Shown in pieces: positions 32,930 to 42,299 of a DNA stretch of 64,000 bases. This DNA comes from Sphingobium sp. SYK-6 (GTDB taxonomy: Bacteria; Pseudomonadota; Alphaproteobacteria; Sphingomonadales; Sphingomonadaceae): contig NC_015976.1 in assembly GCF_000283515.1 (NCBI RefSeq), positions 3,866,001 through 3,930,000 on the forward strand. Reading direction: 5' to 3'. The stretch's first letter is position 1. Every line of letters starts with the position of its first letter. The position numbers were made by a program, and so were the translations under genes. Below the pieces are notes generated by a model. The model did not search any database, was not told the origin of the DNA, and saw nothing but the letters and a program-made list of their open reading frames with translations.

Positions 32930-35485
32930 ATGACCAAATTCCGCATTATCCTCGCGGCGACTGTCGCCAGCGGGGCACTGGCGACGGGAGCGCATGCTCA
33001 GTCGACCGGCGCGATCGACTTCGAAGACGCCATCATCGTCACCGGCTCGCGCTCGAGCGACGTGGGTGGCATCCGGATCCCGGACACCACCAAGGCGACC
33101 GGCGTCATCACTGACGAGCTGATCAGCCGCCAGGGCACCAACACGATCCTCAACACGATCAACCTGCTTCCGGGCGTCAGCTTCCAGAACAACGATCCCT
33201 ATGGTTCGGCCGGCGGCACGCTGAACATCCGCGGCTTCGGCCCCGACCGCGTCTCGCTCACCTGGGACGGCATCCCGCTGAACGACACCGGCAACTACGC
33301 CATCTATTCCAACCAGCTGCTCGACATGGAGCTGATCGGCGAAGTGAACGTCAACCTCGGCAGCACGGACGTCGACAGCCCCACGGCGGCCGCGTCCGGC
33401 GGCACGGTCAACTATCGCACGCGCCTGCCCTATGAGGAATTCAACGTCACCGTCGTCGGTGCGATCGGCGAGTATGATTTCTACCGCATGTTCGGCGCGA
33501 TCGACACGGGCGTGTTCACGCCCTTCGGCACGCGCGCTTTCTTCGCCGCCAGCCGCACGGGCAACGACAACGTCTTCAACAACTACGGCAAGATCGACAA
33601 GCAGCAATATAACGGCCGCATCTATCAGCCGATCGGCAGCAACGGCGACTTCATCTCCATTGCCGGCCACTACAACGAAAACCGCAACAACTTCTTCGGT
33701 TCGCTGCCGCTGCGCACGGACGCGGGCCGCGTCGTTGGCCCCAATGGCAACAACCGCTACCCCACGAACCGCGATGAGCGCTTCTACACGCTCGAACCCT
33801 GTCAGCTCGCCGAGGCACGGCCGGGCGTCGCCGACGCCGTCAACGCGTGCGGCGCGGTGTTCGACTATCGCTTCAATCCCTCCAACACGGGCAACATCCG
33901 CGGTAGCTCGCGCTTCACCCTGTCCGATGGCCTCGTGCTGACGGTCGATCCGAGCTATCAGTATGTGAAGGCCAACGGCGGTGGCGTGACCACCAGCATC
34001 AGCAGCTCCACCGGCCTCGCTTCCGGCGGCACCTTCGAAAGCGGCCGCGTGATCGGTGGCAACACCTATTACGGGTTCATCGGCGGCAGCTATTATGCAG
34101 GCATCGACCTCAATGGTGACGGCGACCGCCTGGACCGGGTGACGACGCTCAACCCCAGCCAGACTCAGACGCACCGCTTCGGCGTGATCTCGTCGCTGCG
34201 TTACGACATCAACGAGTTCCACACCGTCCGCATCGCCTACACCTATGACCGCGGCCGCCATCGCCAGACCGGCGAGCTGGGTTACCTTCAGCCCGGTGGT
34301 GCGCCCTTCGACGTCTTCCCGGTGAACGATCCGATCCGGGACGCGAACGGCAATGCCATCCAGAAGCGCGACCGCCTGTCCTATGCGATCCTCAACCAGG
34401 TTTCGGGTGAGTATCGCGGCGAGTTCCTGGACGAAGCGCTGACGGTACGGCTGGGCGTGCGCGCGCCTTTCTTCAAGCGCGACCTGACCCAGAACTGCTT
34501 CACCACGTCCGCTTCCGGCTTCGTGGACTGCGTCGCCGAGGGCCAGCAGGCGGCTTATGCCGCGGCGAATCCGAACTATTCGCGTCCGCAGAACCGCACG
34601 CTGAAATATGACAAGGTGCTGCCGAACGTCGGCCTGAGCTATCGCATCACGCCGGCAGCCTCGATCTTCTTCAACTATGCGAAGGGTCTGCAGGTTCCGG
34701 GCACGGACCCGCTCTACAACAGCTTCTTCTTCGCTGAAGGTACCGAGGGATCGCTGCCGGCGCCGGAGACGACGGACAGCTTCGATGTGGGCGCCCGCTA
34801 CACGACCTCGAAGATCCAGGCTCAGCTGACCGGCTGGTTCACGCGCTACAACAACCGTCTGGCCTCGGCCTATGATCCGGAGCTGAACGAGACCGTTTAC
34901 CGGAACCTCGGCACGGTGGACAAATGGGGCATCGACGGCAGCATTGCCTATTCGCCGTTCCAGATGCTCACCCTCTATGCCTTCGGCTCGTACCTGAAGT
35001 CGGACATCAAGGACGACGTGGTCGGCGGCGTCTGCAGCGCCAGCCAGGCGAGCAGCGGTTTCCGTGGCTGCACCGCGGCGGGGCAGGTCTTCTATCTCCC
35101 CACCGCCGGCAAGCGTGAATCGGGTGCTCCGGTGTTCCAGCTGGGCGCGCGCGCCGAGCTGCACGTCGGCGACTTCGATCTCGGCGTCCAGGGCAAGCGC
35201 ACCGGCAAGCGGTACATCTACGATACCAACGAGCCGATCGTGATCAGCGGCACGGAAGTCTATGGCGCCGTGGCACCGGGCTACACCCTGTTCGATCTCG
35301 ACGTCCGCTACTCGCTGGCATCGCTGGGTGCGCCGAACGTCTTCGCGCAGCTCAACGTCACCAACGTCTTCGACAAATTCTATGTCGGTGGCTTCGGTGG
35401 CAACCTGTCGCCGGGCAGCAGCCCGCCGTTCGTGCAGATCGGTGCACCGCGCGCGGCCATGTTCAGCGTTCACGTGCAGATGTAA
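32930..35485 (+). CDS. TonB-dependent outer-membrane receptor
   Basis: This is an 851-aa receptor. ATG 32930 has AAGGGG upstream and opens a signal peptide ending in AHAQ. The plug has VTGSRSSDVGGI, LNIRGFGPDRVSLTWDGIP and NLGSTDVDSPTAAASGGTVNYRT, then the barrel to the end. The chain ends in VHVQM, an odd last residue for an outer-membrane barrel, where Phe is usual. It is likely a siderophore- or ligand-specific transporter. The ligand is unknown. A 14-bp terminator follows. Confidence 0.92.
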   Translation: MTKFRIILAATVASGALATGAHAQSTGAIDFEDAIIVTGSRSSDVGGIRIPDTTKATGVITDELISRQGTNTILNTINLLPGVSFQNNDPYGSAGGTLNIRGFGPDRVSLTWDGIPLNDTGNYAIYSNQLLDMELIGEVNVNLGSTDVDSPTAAASGGTVNYRTRLPYEEFNVTVVGAIGEYDFYRMFGAIDTGVFTPFGTRAFFAASRTGNDNVFNNYGKIDKQQYNGRIYQPIGSNGDFISIAGHYNENRNNFFGSLPLRTDAGRVVGPNGNNRYPTNRDERFYTLEPCQLAEARPGVADAVNACGAVFDYRFNPSNTGNIRGSSRFTLSDGLVLTVDPSYQYVKANGGGVTTSISSSTGLASGGTFESGRVIGGNTYYGFIGGSYYAGIDLNGDGDRLDRVTTLNPSQTQTHRFGVISSLRYDINEFHTVRIAYTYDRGRHRQTGELGYLQPGGAPFDVFPVNDPIRDANGNAIQKRDRLSYAILNQVSGEYRGEFLDEALTVRLGVRAPFFKRDLTQNCFTTSASGFVDCVAEGQQAAYAAANPNYSRPQNRTLKYDKVLPNVGLSYRITPAASIFFNYAKGLQVPGTDPLYNSFFFAEGTEGSLPAPETTDSFDVGARYTTSKIQAQLTGWFTRYNNRLASAYDPELNETVYRNLGTVDKWGIDGSIAYSPFQMLTLYAFGSYLKSDIKDDVVGGVCSASQASSGFRGCTAAGQVFYLPTAGKRESGAPVFQLGARAELHVGDFDLGVQGKRTGKRYIYDTNEPIVISGTEVYGAVAPGYTLFDLDVRYSLASLGAPNVFAQLNVTNVFDKFYVGGFGGNLSPGSSPPFVQIGAPRAAMFSVHVQM

Positions 35486-35512
35486 GTCACGCCCGATCGG
35501 GATTGAAACAGC

Positions 35513-35544
35513 AAGGGGCGGGGGCAGAAATGCCTCCGCCCTTT
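35513..35544 (+). terminator. Terminator after the second TonB receptor
   Basis: This is a 14-bp stem (35513-35526 with 35531-35544, two G-T wobbles) closed by a GAAA tetraloop, with TTT closing the 3' arm. It is 27 bases downstream of the stop codon. Confidence 0.82.
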
Positions 35545-35584
35545 GGCATTGGTGTCCAGGGCGGATCGGCACGGGCCGGGCGTC

Positions 35585-35809
35585 GGAAGTTGACGAAGAT
35601 GACGATACGTCCGTGTCATCTTTCGCTTCCATGAACTTTGCGGCAGCGCCCATGAGATGGGCGCGAGAGCCTGTCCCGGCAAGCCTGTGCGGCCCCGTCC
35701 GGATGATGGAACGCCCGCAACGCGAAAGAGCCGTGTCATTGCCTATACCTGTCGCCCGTTAAACAGGGCTGCCGGCCTGCCACGGCGGAAGGGGTGTAGG
35801 ACAGGGGAA
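35585..35809 (-). repeat. Dispersed element, copy B (inverse orientation)
   Basis: Read on the minus strand, this matches copy A (26199-26423) over its full length: TTCCCCTGTCCTACAC at the 5' end, ACAGGCTTG, CTCTCGCGCC, GCAAAGTTCATGGAAGCG, and the last hairpin AAGATGAC/GTCATCTT. Copy B also has a second stem, GCGCCCAT-CTC-ATGGGCGC, close to the centre. Between the two copies roughly two thirds to three quarters of bases agree by eye. The gap 35810-36021 holds nothing else recognised. Confidence 0.7.
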
Positions 35810-36021
35810 AAGCCGAGCTGATGGGAGATGGAGCGCGACCCCAAGACGACCGTTCACATCAGCAATGAGGACCTGACGATCGCAACCTGGATGTCGATCG
35901 ACCCTGCCTCCACGAGATCGCGTCATGACCGCGAGGATCGACCGGTCTGCGCATGATGCAGGTCCCGCCCTTTCATGGGGACCGTCGGCCGGCGACGCCG
36001 CACGATCTCTCGACCGGTCTT

Positions 36022-36744
36022 CTACAGGTCGAGGCAGGCATCCAGCCCTTGCGTCCGCACCACGCTGATATAGCGCGCGATGCGATTGCCGTGGCGCAGC
36101 GTGAAGCCGGAGGGCGCGATCGCCGCGCGCTTCTTGGGGAGCGGCAGCACGGCAGCGATGCGCGCCGCTTCGGTGCGCGAGAGCTTGTCTGCTCCATGAC
36201 CGAAATAGCGCATCGCGCCAGCCTGCACCCCGTAAGTCCCGATGCCGGTCTCGGCGACGTTGAGATAGACTTCCATGATCCGGCGCTTGCCCCAGATCGC
36301 TTCGATCAGCACCGTATACCAGACTTCGAGGCCCTTGCGGAAGAAGCCGCCGCCCTGCCAGAGGAACACATTCTTCGCGGTCTGCTGGCTGATGGTCGAT
36401 CCGCCGCGAATGCGCCCGCCGCGGGCATTATACTCCATGGCCTGCTGGATCGCCTGCGTGTCGAAGCCATGATGCTGGCAGAATTTGGCATCTTCCCCGG
36501 CAATGGCAGCGCGCGCCATGTCGGGATCGATGCGCGAGAGCGGCGTCCAGTCCTTCGTGATGCCATTCTTGTCGAAGATCATGGTCAGCGTGACCGGCAC
36601 GGGCACCCATTTGTAGATGAGCACCTGCAACAGCGACAGGCCAATGAACGCCAGCACGGCCGTCAGCAGCCATCGCAGGACGCGCCCTATCGGGCCACGC
36701 TTCGGCGGGGTCGCCTTGCGCCTGCCGGACGCCTTGCCTGCCAT
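36022..36744 (-). CDS. mtgA: Monofunctional biosynthetic peptidoglycan transglycosylase
   Basis: This 240-aa protein starts at ATG 36744 (GAGGGGAG upstream). It has an N-terminal membrane anchor (~22-45, VLRWLLTAVLAFIGLSLLQVLI) and a GT51 domain with the catalytic Glu in AGEDAKFCQHHGFD (~80), GGSTISQQTAKNVFL (~116) and KRRIMEVYLNVAETG. It polymerises lipid II glycan chains at the inner membrane without a transpeptidase domain. It follows pyrC by 13 bases, same strand. Confidence 0.94.
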   Translation of the reverse strand: MAGKASGRRKATPPKRGPIGRVLRWLLTAVLAFIGLSLLQVLIYKWVPVPVTLTMIFDKNGITKDWTPLSRIDPDMARAAIAGEDAKFCQHHGFDTQAIQQAMEYNARGGRIRGGSTISQQTAKNVFLWQGGGFFRKGLEVWYTVLIEAIWGKRRIMEVYLNVAETGIGTYGVQAGAMRYFGHGADKLSRTEAARIAAVLPLPKKRAAIAPSGFTLRHGNRIARYISVVRTQGLDACLDL

Positions 36745-36757
36745 GCCCCTGCTCCCC

Positions 36758-38107
36758 TCAGTGTCCCGGAAATTCCGTCGCCTCGAAACGGACCGGCTCG
36801 CCGACCGCCTCGTTGGCAAGCTGATTTTCCCACATCACGCGATGCCCGCGCACGATGGTTCCCACCGGTCGACCGGTGACCGTCATGTCCTCGAAGGGGC
36901 TCCAGCCGCAGCGCGACGTGAACCAGTCTGCCGTCATCGTCCAGCGCGCGCGCAGGTCCACGATCGTGAAATCGGCATCATAGCCGACCGCGATGCGGCC
37001 CTTGCCCACGAGTCCGAAGACGCGCTGCGGGCCCGCACTGGTGAGATCGATGAAGCGCTCGAGCGTCAGCCGGCCATGCGCGACATGATCCAGCAGCAGC
37101 GGCACCAAAGTCTGCACGCCCGGCATCCCGCTCGGCGAGGCCGGATAGACTTTCGCTTTTTCCTCCAGCGTATGGGGGGCATGGTCGGACCCGAGCACAT
37201 CGGGCACGCCCTGCCCGACCCAATGCCACAGGCCTTCGCGATGCGCGGTGCTGCGGATGGGCGGGTTCATCTGCGCATAAGTGCCGAGGCGCGGATAGGC
37301 ATCTTCGGCCGCGAGCGTCAGATGCTGCGGCGTGACCTCGCAGGTCGCGATATCCTTATGCTGCCCCAGAAACGCCAGTTCCGCAGGCGTGGTCACGTGC
37401 AGCACATGGATGCGCCGCCCCGCCTCACGGGCAAGCTTCACGATGCGCCGGGTGGCCAGCATCGCGCTCTCATCATCGCGCCAGACGGGATGGCTGGCGG
37501 GATCGCCCTCGATCCGCTCACCGAGCCGGGCATTCATGCGCGCTTCGTCCTCGGCGTGGATGGCGACGCGGCGGCGGCCATGCGCCAGGACGCGCGCGAG
37601 CGCCTCGTCTTCCGCGACGAGCAAGCTGCCGGTGGACGCGCCCATGAAGATCTTGACGCCGGCCGTGCCGGGCATGCGCTCCAGGTCGCCCAGCATCTCG
37701 GCATTGTCACCCGTCGCGCCGACATAGAAGGCATGGTCGCACCACATGCGATGACGGGCGCGGGCCAGCTTGTCCTCCACCCGATCGGCACTGTCCGTGT
37801 TCGGGCTGGTGTTGGGCATCTCGAAGACGGCGGTGACTCCGCCCAGCACGGCGGCCCGACTGCCCGATTCGAGGTCCTCCTTGTGCTCCAGACCCGGCTC
37901 GCGGAAATGGACCTGACTGTCGATGACCCCGGGCAGGATATCCAGCCCCGTGCAGTCGATGACTTCGCCGGCGTCGCCGGGGCGGGCGCCGATGGCCGCG
38001 ATCCGGCCCGCGACGATGCCGATATCCGCCGACACGGGCCCTCCGGGCAAATGCACGGTGCCATTGGCGAGAAGCAGGTCGAAGCTCTGGGTCATGGGAT
38101 CGTTCAT
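36758..38107 (-). CDS. pyrC: Dihydroorotase (pyrC, multifunctional-complex type)
   Basis: This 449-aa protein catalyses ring closure in pyrimidine synthesis. It has the metal-binding DSQVHFREPG (~63-72), where the first His of HxH is Gln, a feature found in some dihydroorotases and dihydropyrimidinases of this clade. SDHAPH (~310) carries the catalytic Asp, and ATCEVTPQH follows the barrel. An AllB-like hydantoinase is the main alternative. The start at ATG 38107 is supported by a good family N-terminus (SFDLLLANGTVHLPGGPVS). Confidence 0.85.
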   Translation of the reverse strand: MNDPMTQSFDLLLANGTVHLPGGPVSADIGIVAGRIAAIGARPGDAGEVIDCTGLDILPGVIDSQVHFREPGLEHKEDLESGSRAAVLGGVTAVFEMPNTSPNTDSADRVEDKLARARHRMWCDHAFYVGATGDNAEMLGDLERMPGTAGVKIFMGASTGSLLVAEDEALARVLAHGRRRVAIHAEDEARMNARLGERIEGDPASHPVWRDDESAMLATRRIVKLAREAGRRIHVLHVTTPAELAFLGQHKDIATCEVTPQHLTLAAEDAYPRLGTYAQMNPPIRSTAHREGLWHWVGQGVPDVLGSDHAPHTLEEKAKVYPASPSGMPGVQTLVPLLLDHVAHGRLTLERFIDLTSAGPQRVFGLVGKGRIAVGYDADFTIVDLRARWTMTADWFTSRCGWSPFEDMTVTGRPVGTIVRGHRVMWENQLANEAVGEPVRFEATEFPGH

Positions 38108-38197
38108 CTCCTGTCCGCCTCGCAGCCCATGTGACGCAAAGCCGTTGAAGGCATCGCTGGCCTTGGCGGCGAGGCTTCACTGTCCTACCTAAGAGCA

Positions 38198-38944
38198 ATG
38201 GTTCCTACTACCCTTCGTGATCGATCGATCGTCCGTGTCGGCGGCCCGGAAGCGCGCTCCTTCCTGCAGGGACTGCTGACGCAGGATGTGCTGACGCTGG
38301 CGCAGGGCGCGCCGCGCTATGCCGGCCTCCTCTCGCCCCAGGGCAAGGCACTGTTCGACATGATCCTGTGGGCAGACCCCGCCGGGGGCGAGGATGTGCT
38401 GATCGATTGCGAGGCAGCCCGGGCCGACGCGCTGGTGAAGCGCCTGTCCCTCTATCGGTTGCGCCGCCCGGTCACGCTCGCCATCGAGCCCGCGCTGGCT
38501 GTCCATTGGTCGGCCGAGCCGCATGCGGGCGGGGCGCCCGACCCCCGGCATCCGGCGCTTGGCTGGCGCTGGCTGGCACTGGCCGGGGACGGCGACGCAT
38601 CCGAAGCGTTCCGCGCCTGTCGTCTGGGCCAGGGGATCTCCGAAGGCGCAGCAGAGCTGGGCGAGGACAAGACGCTTTGGCTCGAATGCAATGCGGAGGA
38701 GCTGAACGGAGTCGATTATGCGAAGGGCTGCTATATCGGCCAGGAGAACACAGCCCGCATGCATTATCGCAACAAGGTGAACCGGCGACTGGTGGTGGTG
38801 CCGCTCGACCAGTCCGACGAAGCGCGCAGGCGAATCGCATGGCCGGCGCTTGGCCTGGCGACGGACCACCGGCCAGTCGATACGCTGGACAGTTTGCCGC
38901 TGCCGGACTGGCTCTCATCCGCGCTGGCGCAGACGGCTGATTGA
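38198..38944 (+). CDS. ygfZ: YgfZ/GcvT-family folate-binding protein
   Basis: This 248-aa protein has the signature KGCYIGQE at ~183-190 with the conserved Cys. YgfZ uses tetrahydrofolate and supports repair of some Fe-S proteins (MiaB and others). It is divergent from pyrC and overlaps the glutaminyl cyclase gene by one base (TGATG). The start ATG 38198 has no strong Shine-Dalgarno. Confidence 0.9.
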   Translation: MVPTTLRDRSIVRVGGPEARSFLQGLLTQDVLTLAQGAPRYAGLLSPQGKALFDMILWADPAGGEDVLIDCEAARADALVKRLSLYRLRRPVTLAIEPALAVHWSAEPHAGGAPDPRHPALGWRWLALAGDGDASEAFRACRLGQGISEGAAELGEDKTLWLECNAEELNGVDYAKGCYIGQENTARMHYRNKVNRRLVVVPLDQSDEARRRIAWPALGLATDHRPVDTLDSLPLPDWLSSALAQTAD

Positions 38945-39687
38945 TGCGTCTTTTTGTTGCTTTTCTGCTGTTTTTGGCTGGCGCCAGCGCGGCGCGGGCG
39001 GAGATCAAGTGGGACATTGTCCGGACACTTCAGCACAGCCAAGACGCGTTCACGCAGGGCCTCTTCATCGCGGACGGCGTGCTTTACGAGAGCACGGGAC
39101 TGGTCGGGCAATCGGAATTGCGGGCGCTGCGCCTGAAGGACATGCGCCTGCTGAGACGCCAGCCCATCCGCGCCGACCTGTTCGGCGAGGGCATCGCGCC
39201 CTGGGGCGACCGGATCGTCAGCATCACCTGGCGCAGCGGCATCGGCTTCATCTGGAGACGCAAGGATTTCAAGGAGCTCGCAACCTTCTCCTATCCCGGA
39301 GAAGGCTGGGGACTGACCAGCAATGCCGACAGCCTCATCATGAGCGACGGTACGGCCGAGCTGCGCTTCCTGGACCCCGCCACACAGCGGGAGACGCGGC
39401 GCATCACCGTCACCTGGAATGACAAGCCGGTGCGGCACCTCAACGAACTCGAGTTCGTCGAGGGCATGATCTACGCGAACATCTGGTACTCGCCGCTGAT
39501 CGCGAAGATCGATCCGGAGACGGGGAAGGTCGTGGACTGGCTCAATCTGGCCCCACTGGTGGGCGAAAATGTCGGGAATGATACCGATTCCGTGCTGAAC
39601 GGCATTGCATGGGACCCCAAGACCCGGCTGCTGTACGTCACGGGGAAGAAGTGGCCGCGCATCTACGCCCTGCGCCTTTCCGACTGA
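38944..39687 (+). CDS. Glutaminyl-peptide cyclotransferase (plant/bacterial type)
   Basis: This 247-aa exported protein has a signal peptide (~1-19, MRLFVAFLLFLAGASAARA). The five-bladed beta-propeller family is recognised from DAFTQGLFIADGVLYESTG (~31), SELRALRL and LNELEFVEGMIYANIWYS (~165). It converts N-terminal Gln to pyroglutamate. The start overlaps the ygfZ stop. It is probably in the periplasm. Confidence 0.87.
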   Translation: MRLFVAFLLFLAGASAARAEIKWDIVRTLQHSQDAFTQGLFIADGVLYESTGLVGQSELRALRLKDMRLLRRQPIRADLFGEGIAPWGDRIVSITWRSGIGFIWRRKDFKELATFSYPGEGWGLTSNADSLIMSDGTAELRFLDPATQRETRRITVTWNDKPVRHLNELEFVEGMIYANIWYSPLIAKIDPETGKVVDWLNLAPLVGENVGNDTDSVLNGIAWDPKTRLLYVTGKKWPRIYALRLSD

Positions 39688-39850
39688 TCCCAAATTCCTC
39701 GACCGGTTTGATCCCGGTCAAGGCGACAGGAAGCCGCGCCAGCCAGATTGCTCTCAGACGGCATGAGCCGGAACCGCAAGGTTCAAGCCCGCCGGTCCCG
39801 CTTTGAGTACGCCACGTCCTTCCGTCCGGGCAGTCTTGGCGTGCGCAAGG

Positions 39851-39883
39851 GGAGGCCCTCTTCTGGCAGCGGAGAGGGCCTCC
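39851..39883. terminator. Strong bidirectional stem-loop between convergent genes
   Basis: This is an 11-bp perfect stem, GGAGGCCCTCT at 39851-39861 and AGAGGGCCTCC at 39873-39883, in the 293-bp gap 39688-39980. Neither side has a T-run, so it may block polymerase weakly or serve as a 3'-end stabiliser. Nothing else was recognised in the gap. Confidence 0.5.
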
Positions 39884-39980
39884 AACCTTCCTCATCATCC
39901 GTTCACTTCACCGCTCGGCTTGCCCTGCGCGATCATCATATCGCCGGGCGGCAACTCGTCAGAGGTGGGAGCTCGGCGGT

Positions 39981-40796
39981 TCAGCCACTCTTGCGGGCCT
40001 TCTCGATGGCCGCCTTCAAGGTTTCATAGCCCACAGAGCCATTGAACACCTGGTCGCCAACCACGAACAGCGGCGTGCCTTCCGCCCCGAGGGCCTGCGC
40101 CAGCCGGATATTCTGCATGATCGCTTCATCGCCGCCGTCATCGCGGATCGCTGCCCGCGCCTTGGCGGCGTCGATGCCGGCCTTGCCCGCCGCCTTGACG
40201 ACGGAATCGGGCTGGACATTGCCCGCCGCATACATCGCCTGGTGGAAGGCGGGAAAGCGCCCCTCCTCCGCCGCGAGCAGACTGACCTTGGCGGCGCCGA
40301 CACTATCCTGCGTGATGACCGGAAGCTCGCGATAGACGATGCGCAGATCCGGATTTTCCTTCAGCAGCCGGGCAAGGTCCGGCAACGAGGCGCGGCAGTA
40401 TCCGCAGGCATAATCCATGAAGGCGACCAGCGTGACGCGCGGCGCCTCGGCGCCTTCCCACGCGCCCTTGTACGGCGTTTCCAGCTCGCTGCGGTGCGCG
40501 GCCACCTTGCCGGCGACCTGCTTGGCCTTGAGCCGCTCGATGGCCTCGGGAATGATCTCCGGATGCTCGAGGATATAGGAACGCACGATCGCTTCGATCG
40601 CCGCGCGATCACTCGGCGCACCATCCGACTGCATCGCATAAGCGGTGACCGCGCCGCCGGACACGAACACAGCGACGGCCGCCGCCGCGAGCAGGCCGCG
40701 CCTGCGCGCGCGCCTGTCACCCGTCCGCGCCGCCAGCGCCGATCCCACCCGGGATGCCGCACGCCACATCGTTCCGAAACCTGCGTTAGAACTCAC
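39981..40796 (-). CDS. DsbA-family thiol:disulfide oxidoreductase
   Basis: This 271-aa protein starts at GTG 40796, which overlaps the M48 stop codon by 4 bases and has AGGA upstream. A signal or anchor lies at ~28-55 (GLLAAAAVAVFVSGGAVTAYA). The thioredoxin-fold CXXC is MDYACGYCRAS (~131-134), and the cis-Pro loop is EGTPLFVVG (~245). It catalyses disulfide exchange in the periplasm. It is co-translated with the M48 protease. Confidence 0.9.
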   Translation of the reverse strand: MSSNAGFGTMWRAASRVGSALAARTGDRRARRRGLLAAAAVAVFVSGGAVTAYAMQSDGAPSDRAAIEAIVRSYILEHPEIIPEAIERLKAKQVAGKVAAHRSELETPYKGAWEGAEAPRVTLVAFMDYACGYCRASLPDLARLLKENPDLRIVYRELPVITQDSVGAAKVSLLAAEEGRFPAFHQAMYAAGNVQPDSVVKAAGKAGIDAAKARAAIRDDGGDEAIMQNIRLAQALGAEGTPLFVVGDQVFNGSVGYETLKAAIEKARKSG

Positions 40797-42151
40797 CTTT
40801 TTCGTTCCTTTTCCATGGCGGCGCGACTGACCATAGCGATGTCCTGCGCGCGCAGATAGTCGGGGCTGGCCTGCTGGATGCCGCCCATGGCGATCTCCGC
40901 ATGGCGCAGCGCCAGCGCATTCTGCCCGGACATGGAATAGCGCTCCGCCGTGGCAAGGGCAGCACGCGCCGTGTCCCCCTTGCGCTGATAGACATTGCCG
41001 AGTGCATACCATCCGAACGGATTGTCATTGTCCCGCGAAAGCGCGTTGCGCAGCACTCGCTCGGCTTCTTCCAGATATGCGTCGTCGTCCGTCGCGACCA
41101 GCGCATGGCCGAGCAGCGTGGCGATCAGCGGCTGGCCGCCGGTCCGTTCGACCGCTTCGCGCAGCGGGGGGATGGCTTCGGCGGGCTTGCCCGATTCGAG
41201 CAGGATCTGCCCCTGCAGTTCGAGAAAATAGGGATCGTGCGGCGCCGACGCGAGCAAGGCGCCGATCTCACGCAGCGCCTGATCGGTATAGGCGCTCTTG
41301 TGATAGGCATAAGCCCGCGCATAATGGGCGGGGATCGACTGATCCGAGAGCGGATAGAGCTGCAAGGTGCGCGGCGGATCGTTCACGAAACCGGTGAGCT
41401 TCGCCTTCACCCGCTGGAAGCGGGCCTCCAGCGCCGGATCGGTCTTCACGTCCCAGGCGGGATCATGCTGGTAGAGGTTGGTCAGGACCGCGACGCGCTC
41501 GCTGGAGAGCGGGTGCGTGCGCACATAGCTGTCCTGCGGCACATAGAGCCGATATTCGAGATTCTGCAGCTTCTTGAAGAACTCGATGCTCCCCTTGCCG
41601 CTGATCCCCGCTTGATGGAGATAGCGCGCGCCGGCGGCATCCGCGCTGGATTCCTGTGCGCGGCTGAACGACAGGAAACGCCCCATGGCCGCCTGCTGGC
41701 CGGCCGCCATGATGCCCATGCCCGCCTCGCCGCCCCCGGCCGCGAGCGCCGCCGCGCCGAGCAGCAGAGTCACCAGCTGGATGCCCGTCGCTTCCTTGAT
41801 GCCTTCCATCGAGCGGATGATGTGCCCGCCCTCGATATGGCCAAGCTCGTGGGCAATGACGCCCTGAACCTCGTTGAGATTGTCGGCGGCGCCGAGCAGC
41901 CCGCTATGGATCCAGACGATCTGCCCGCCCGCGACGAACGCGTTGATGCTGGGATCATTGATGAGAATGATCTGCGCATTGCGCTCATCGAGCCCGGCTG
42001 CGCGCACCAGAGGCGCCGATGCATCCCGCATCAGCGCCTCGGTCTCGGCATCGCGCAGGATCATTTGCGCCAGCGCCGGCCGCGCGCTCATCAGACCGAG
42101 CAGCGCGGCGAGCATCAGGAAGCGTGCGAGCAGCCGGATGCCGCCCGGCAT
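40793..42151 (-). CDS. M48-family metalloprotease with TPR-like repeats (BepA/YfgC type)
   Basis: This is a 452-aa exported protein. ATG 42151 is taken as the start because it gives a clean signal peptide (MPGGIRLLARFLMLAALLGL). ATG 42202 is an alternative. The M48 domain has the zinc motif HELGHIEGGH (~100) and a downstream Glu in RAQESSADAAG (~155). The C-terminal half has helical repeats (~290-450). BepA-type proteins degrade or mature outer-membrane assembly substrates such as LptD. It is located between rne and the DsbA-like gene. Confidence 0.9.
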   Translation of the reverse strand: MPGGIRLLARFLMLAALLGLMSARPALAQMILRDAETEALMRDASAPLVRAAGLDERNAQIILINDPSINAFVAGGQIVWIHSGLLGAADNLNEVQGVIAHELGHIEGGHIIRSMEGIKEATGIQLVTLLLGAAALAAGGGEAGMGIMAAGQQAAMGRFLSFSRAQESSADAAGARYLHQAGISGKGSIEFFKKLQNLEYRLYVPQDSYVRTHPLSSERVAVLTNLYQHDPAWDVKTDPALEARFQRVKAKLTGFVNDPPRTLQLYPLSDQSIPAHYARAYAYHKSAYTDQALREIGALLASAPHDPYFLELQGQILLESGKPAEAIPPLREAVERTGGQPLIATLLGHALVATDDDAYLEEAERVLRNALSRDNDNPFGWYALGNVYQRKGDTARAALATAERYSMSGQNALALRHAEIAMGGIQQASPDYLRAQDIAMVSRAAMEKERKR

Positions 42152-42299
42152 CCGGCGCCGGCCCGGCAGCGTGTCGGAAGATGGGCATCGCGAGCTTGCC
42201 ATCCGGCGCCCTATGCCGGGACCAGCCTGAACACCCGCTGACAGGCGCGCCATCATCCGAATGTCGAGCAGCCCCGGGGCGCGGAGGACCCTGCGGCCA

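Noticed and set aside
32795..35653. Open frame of ~950 codons antisense to the second TonB receptor
   Set aside because: Shadow of the receptor gene; sequence is compositionally odd and has no signal peptide or motif.
39770..39800. GGTTCAAGCCC resembling a tRNA T-loop
   Set aside because: No acceptor or D/anticodon arms pair around it.
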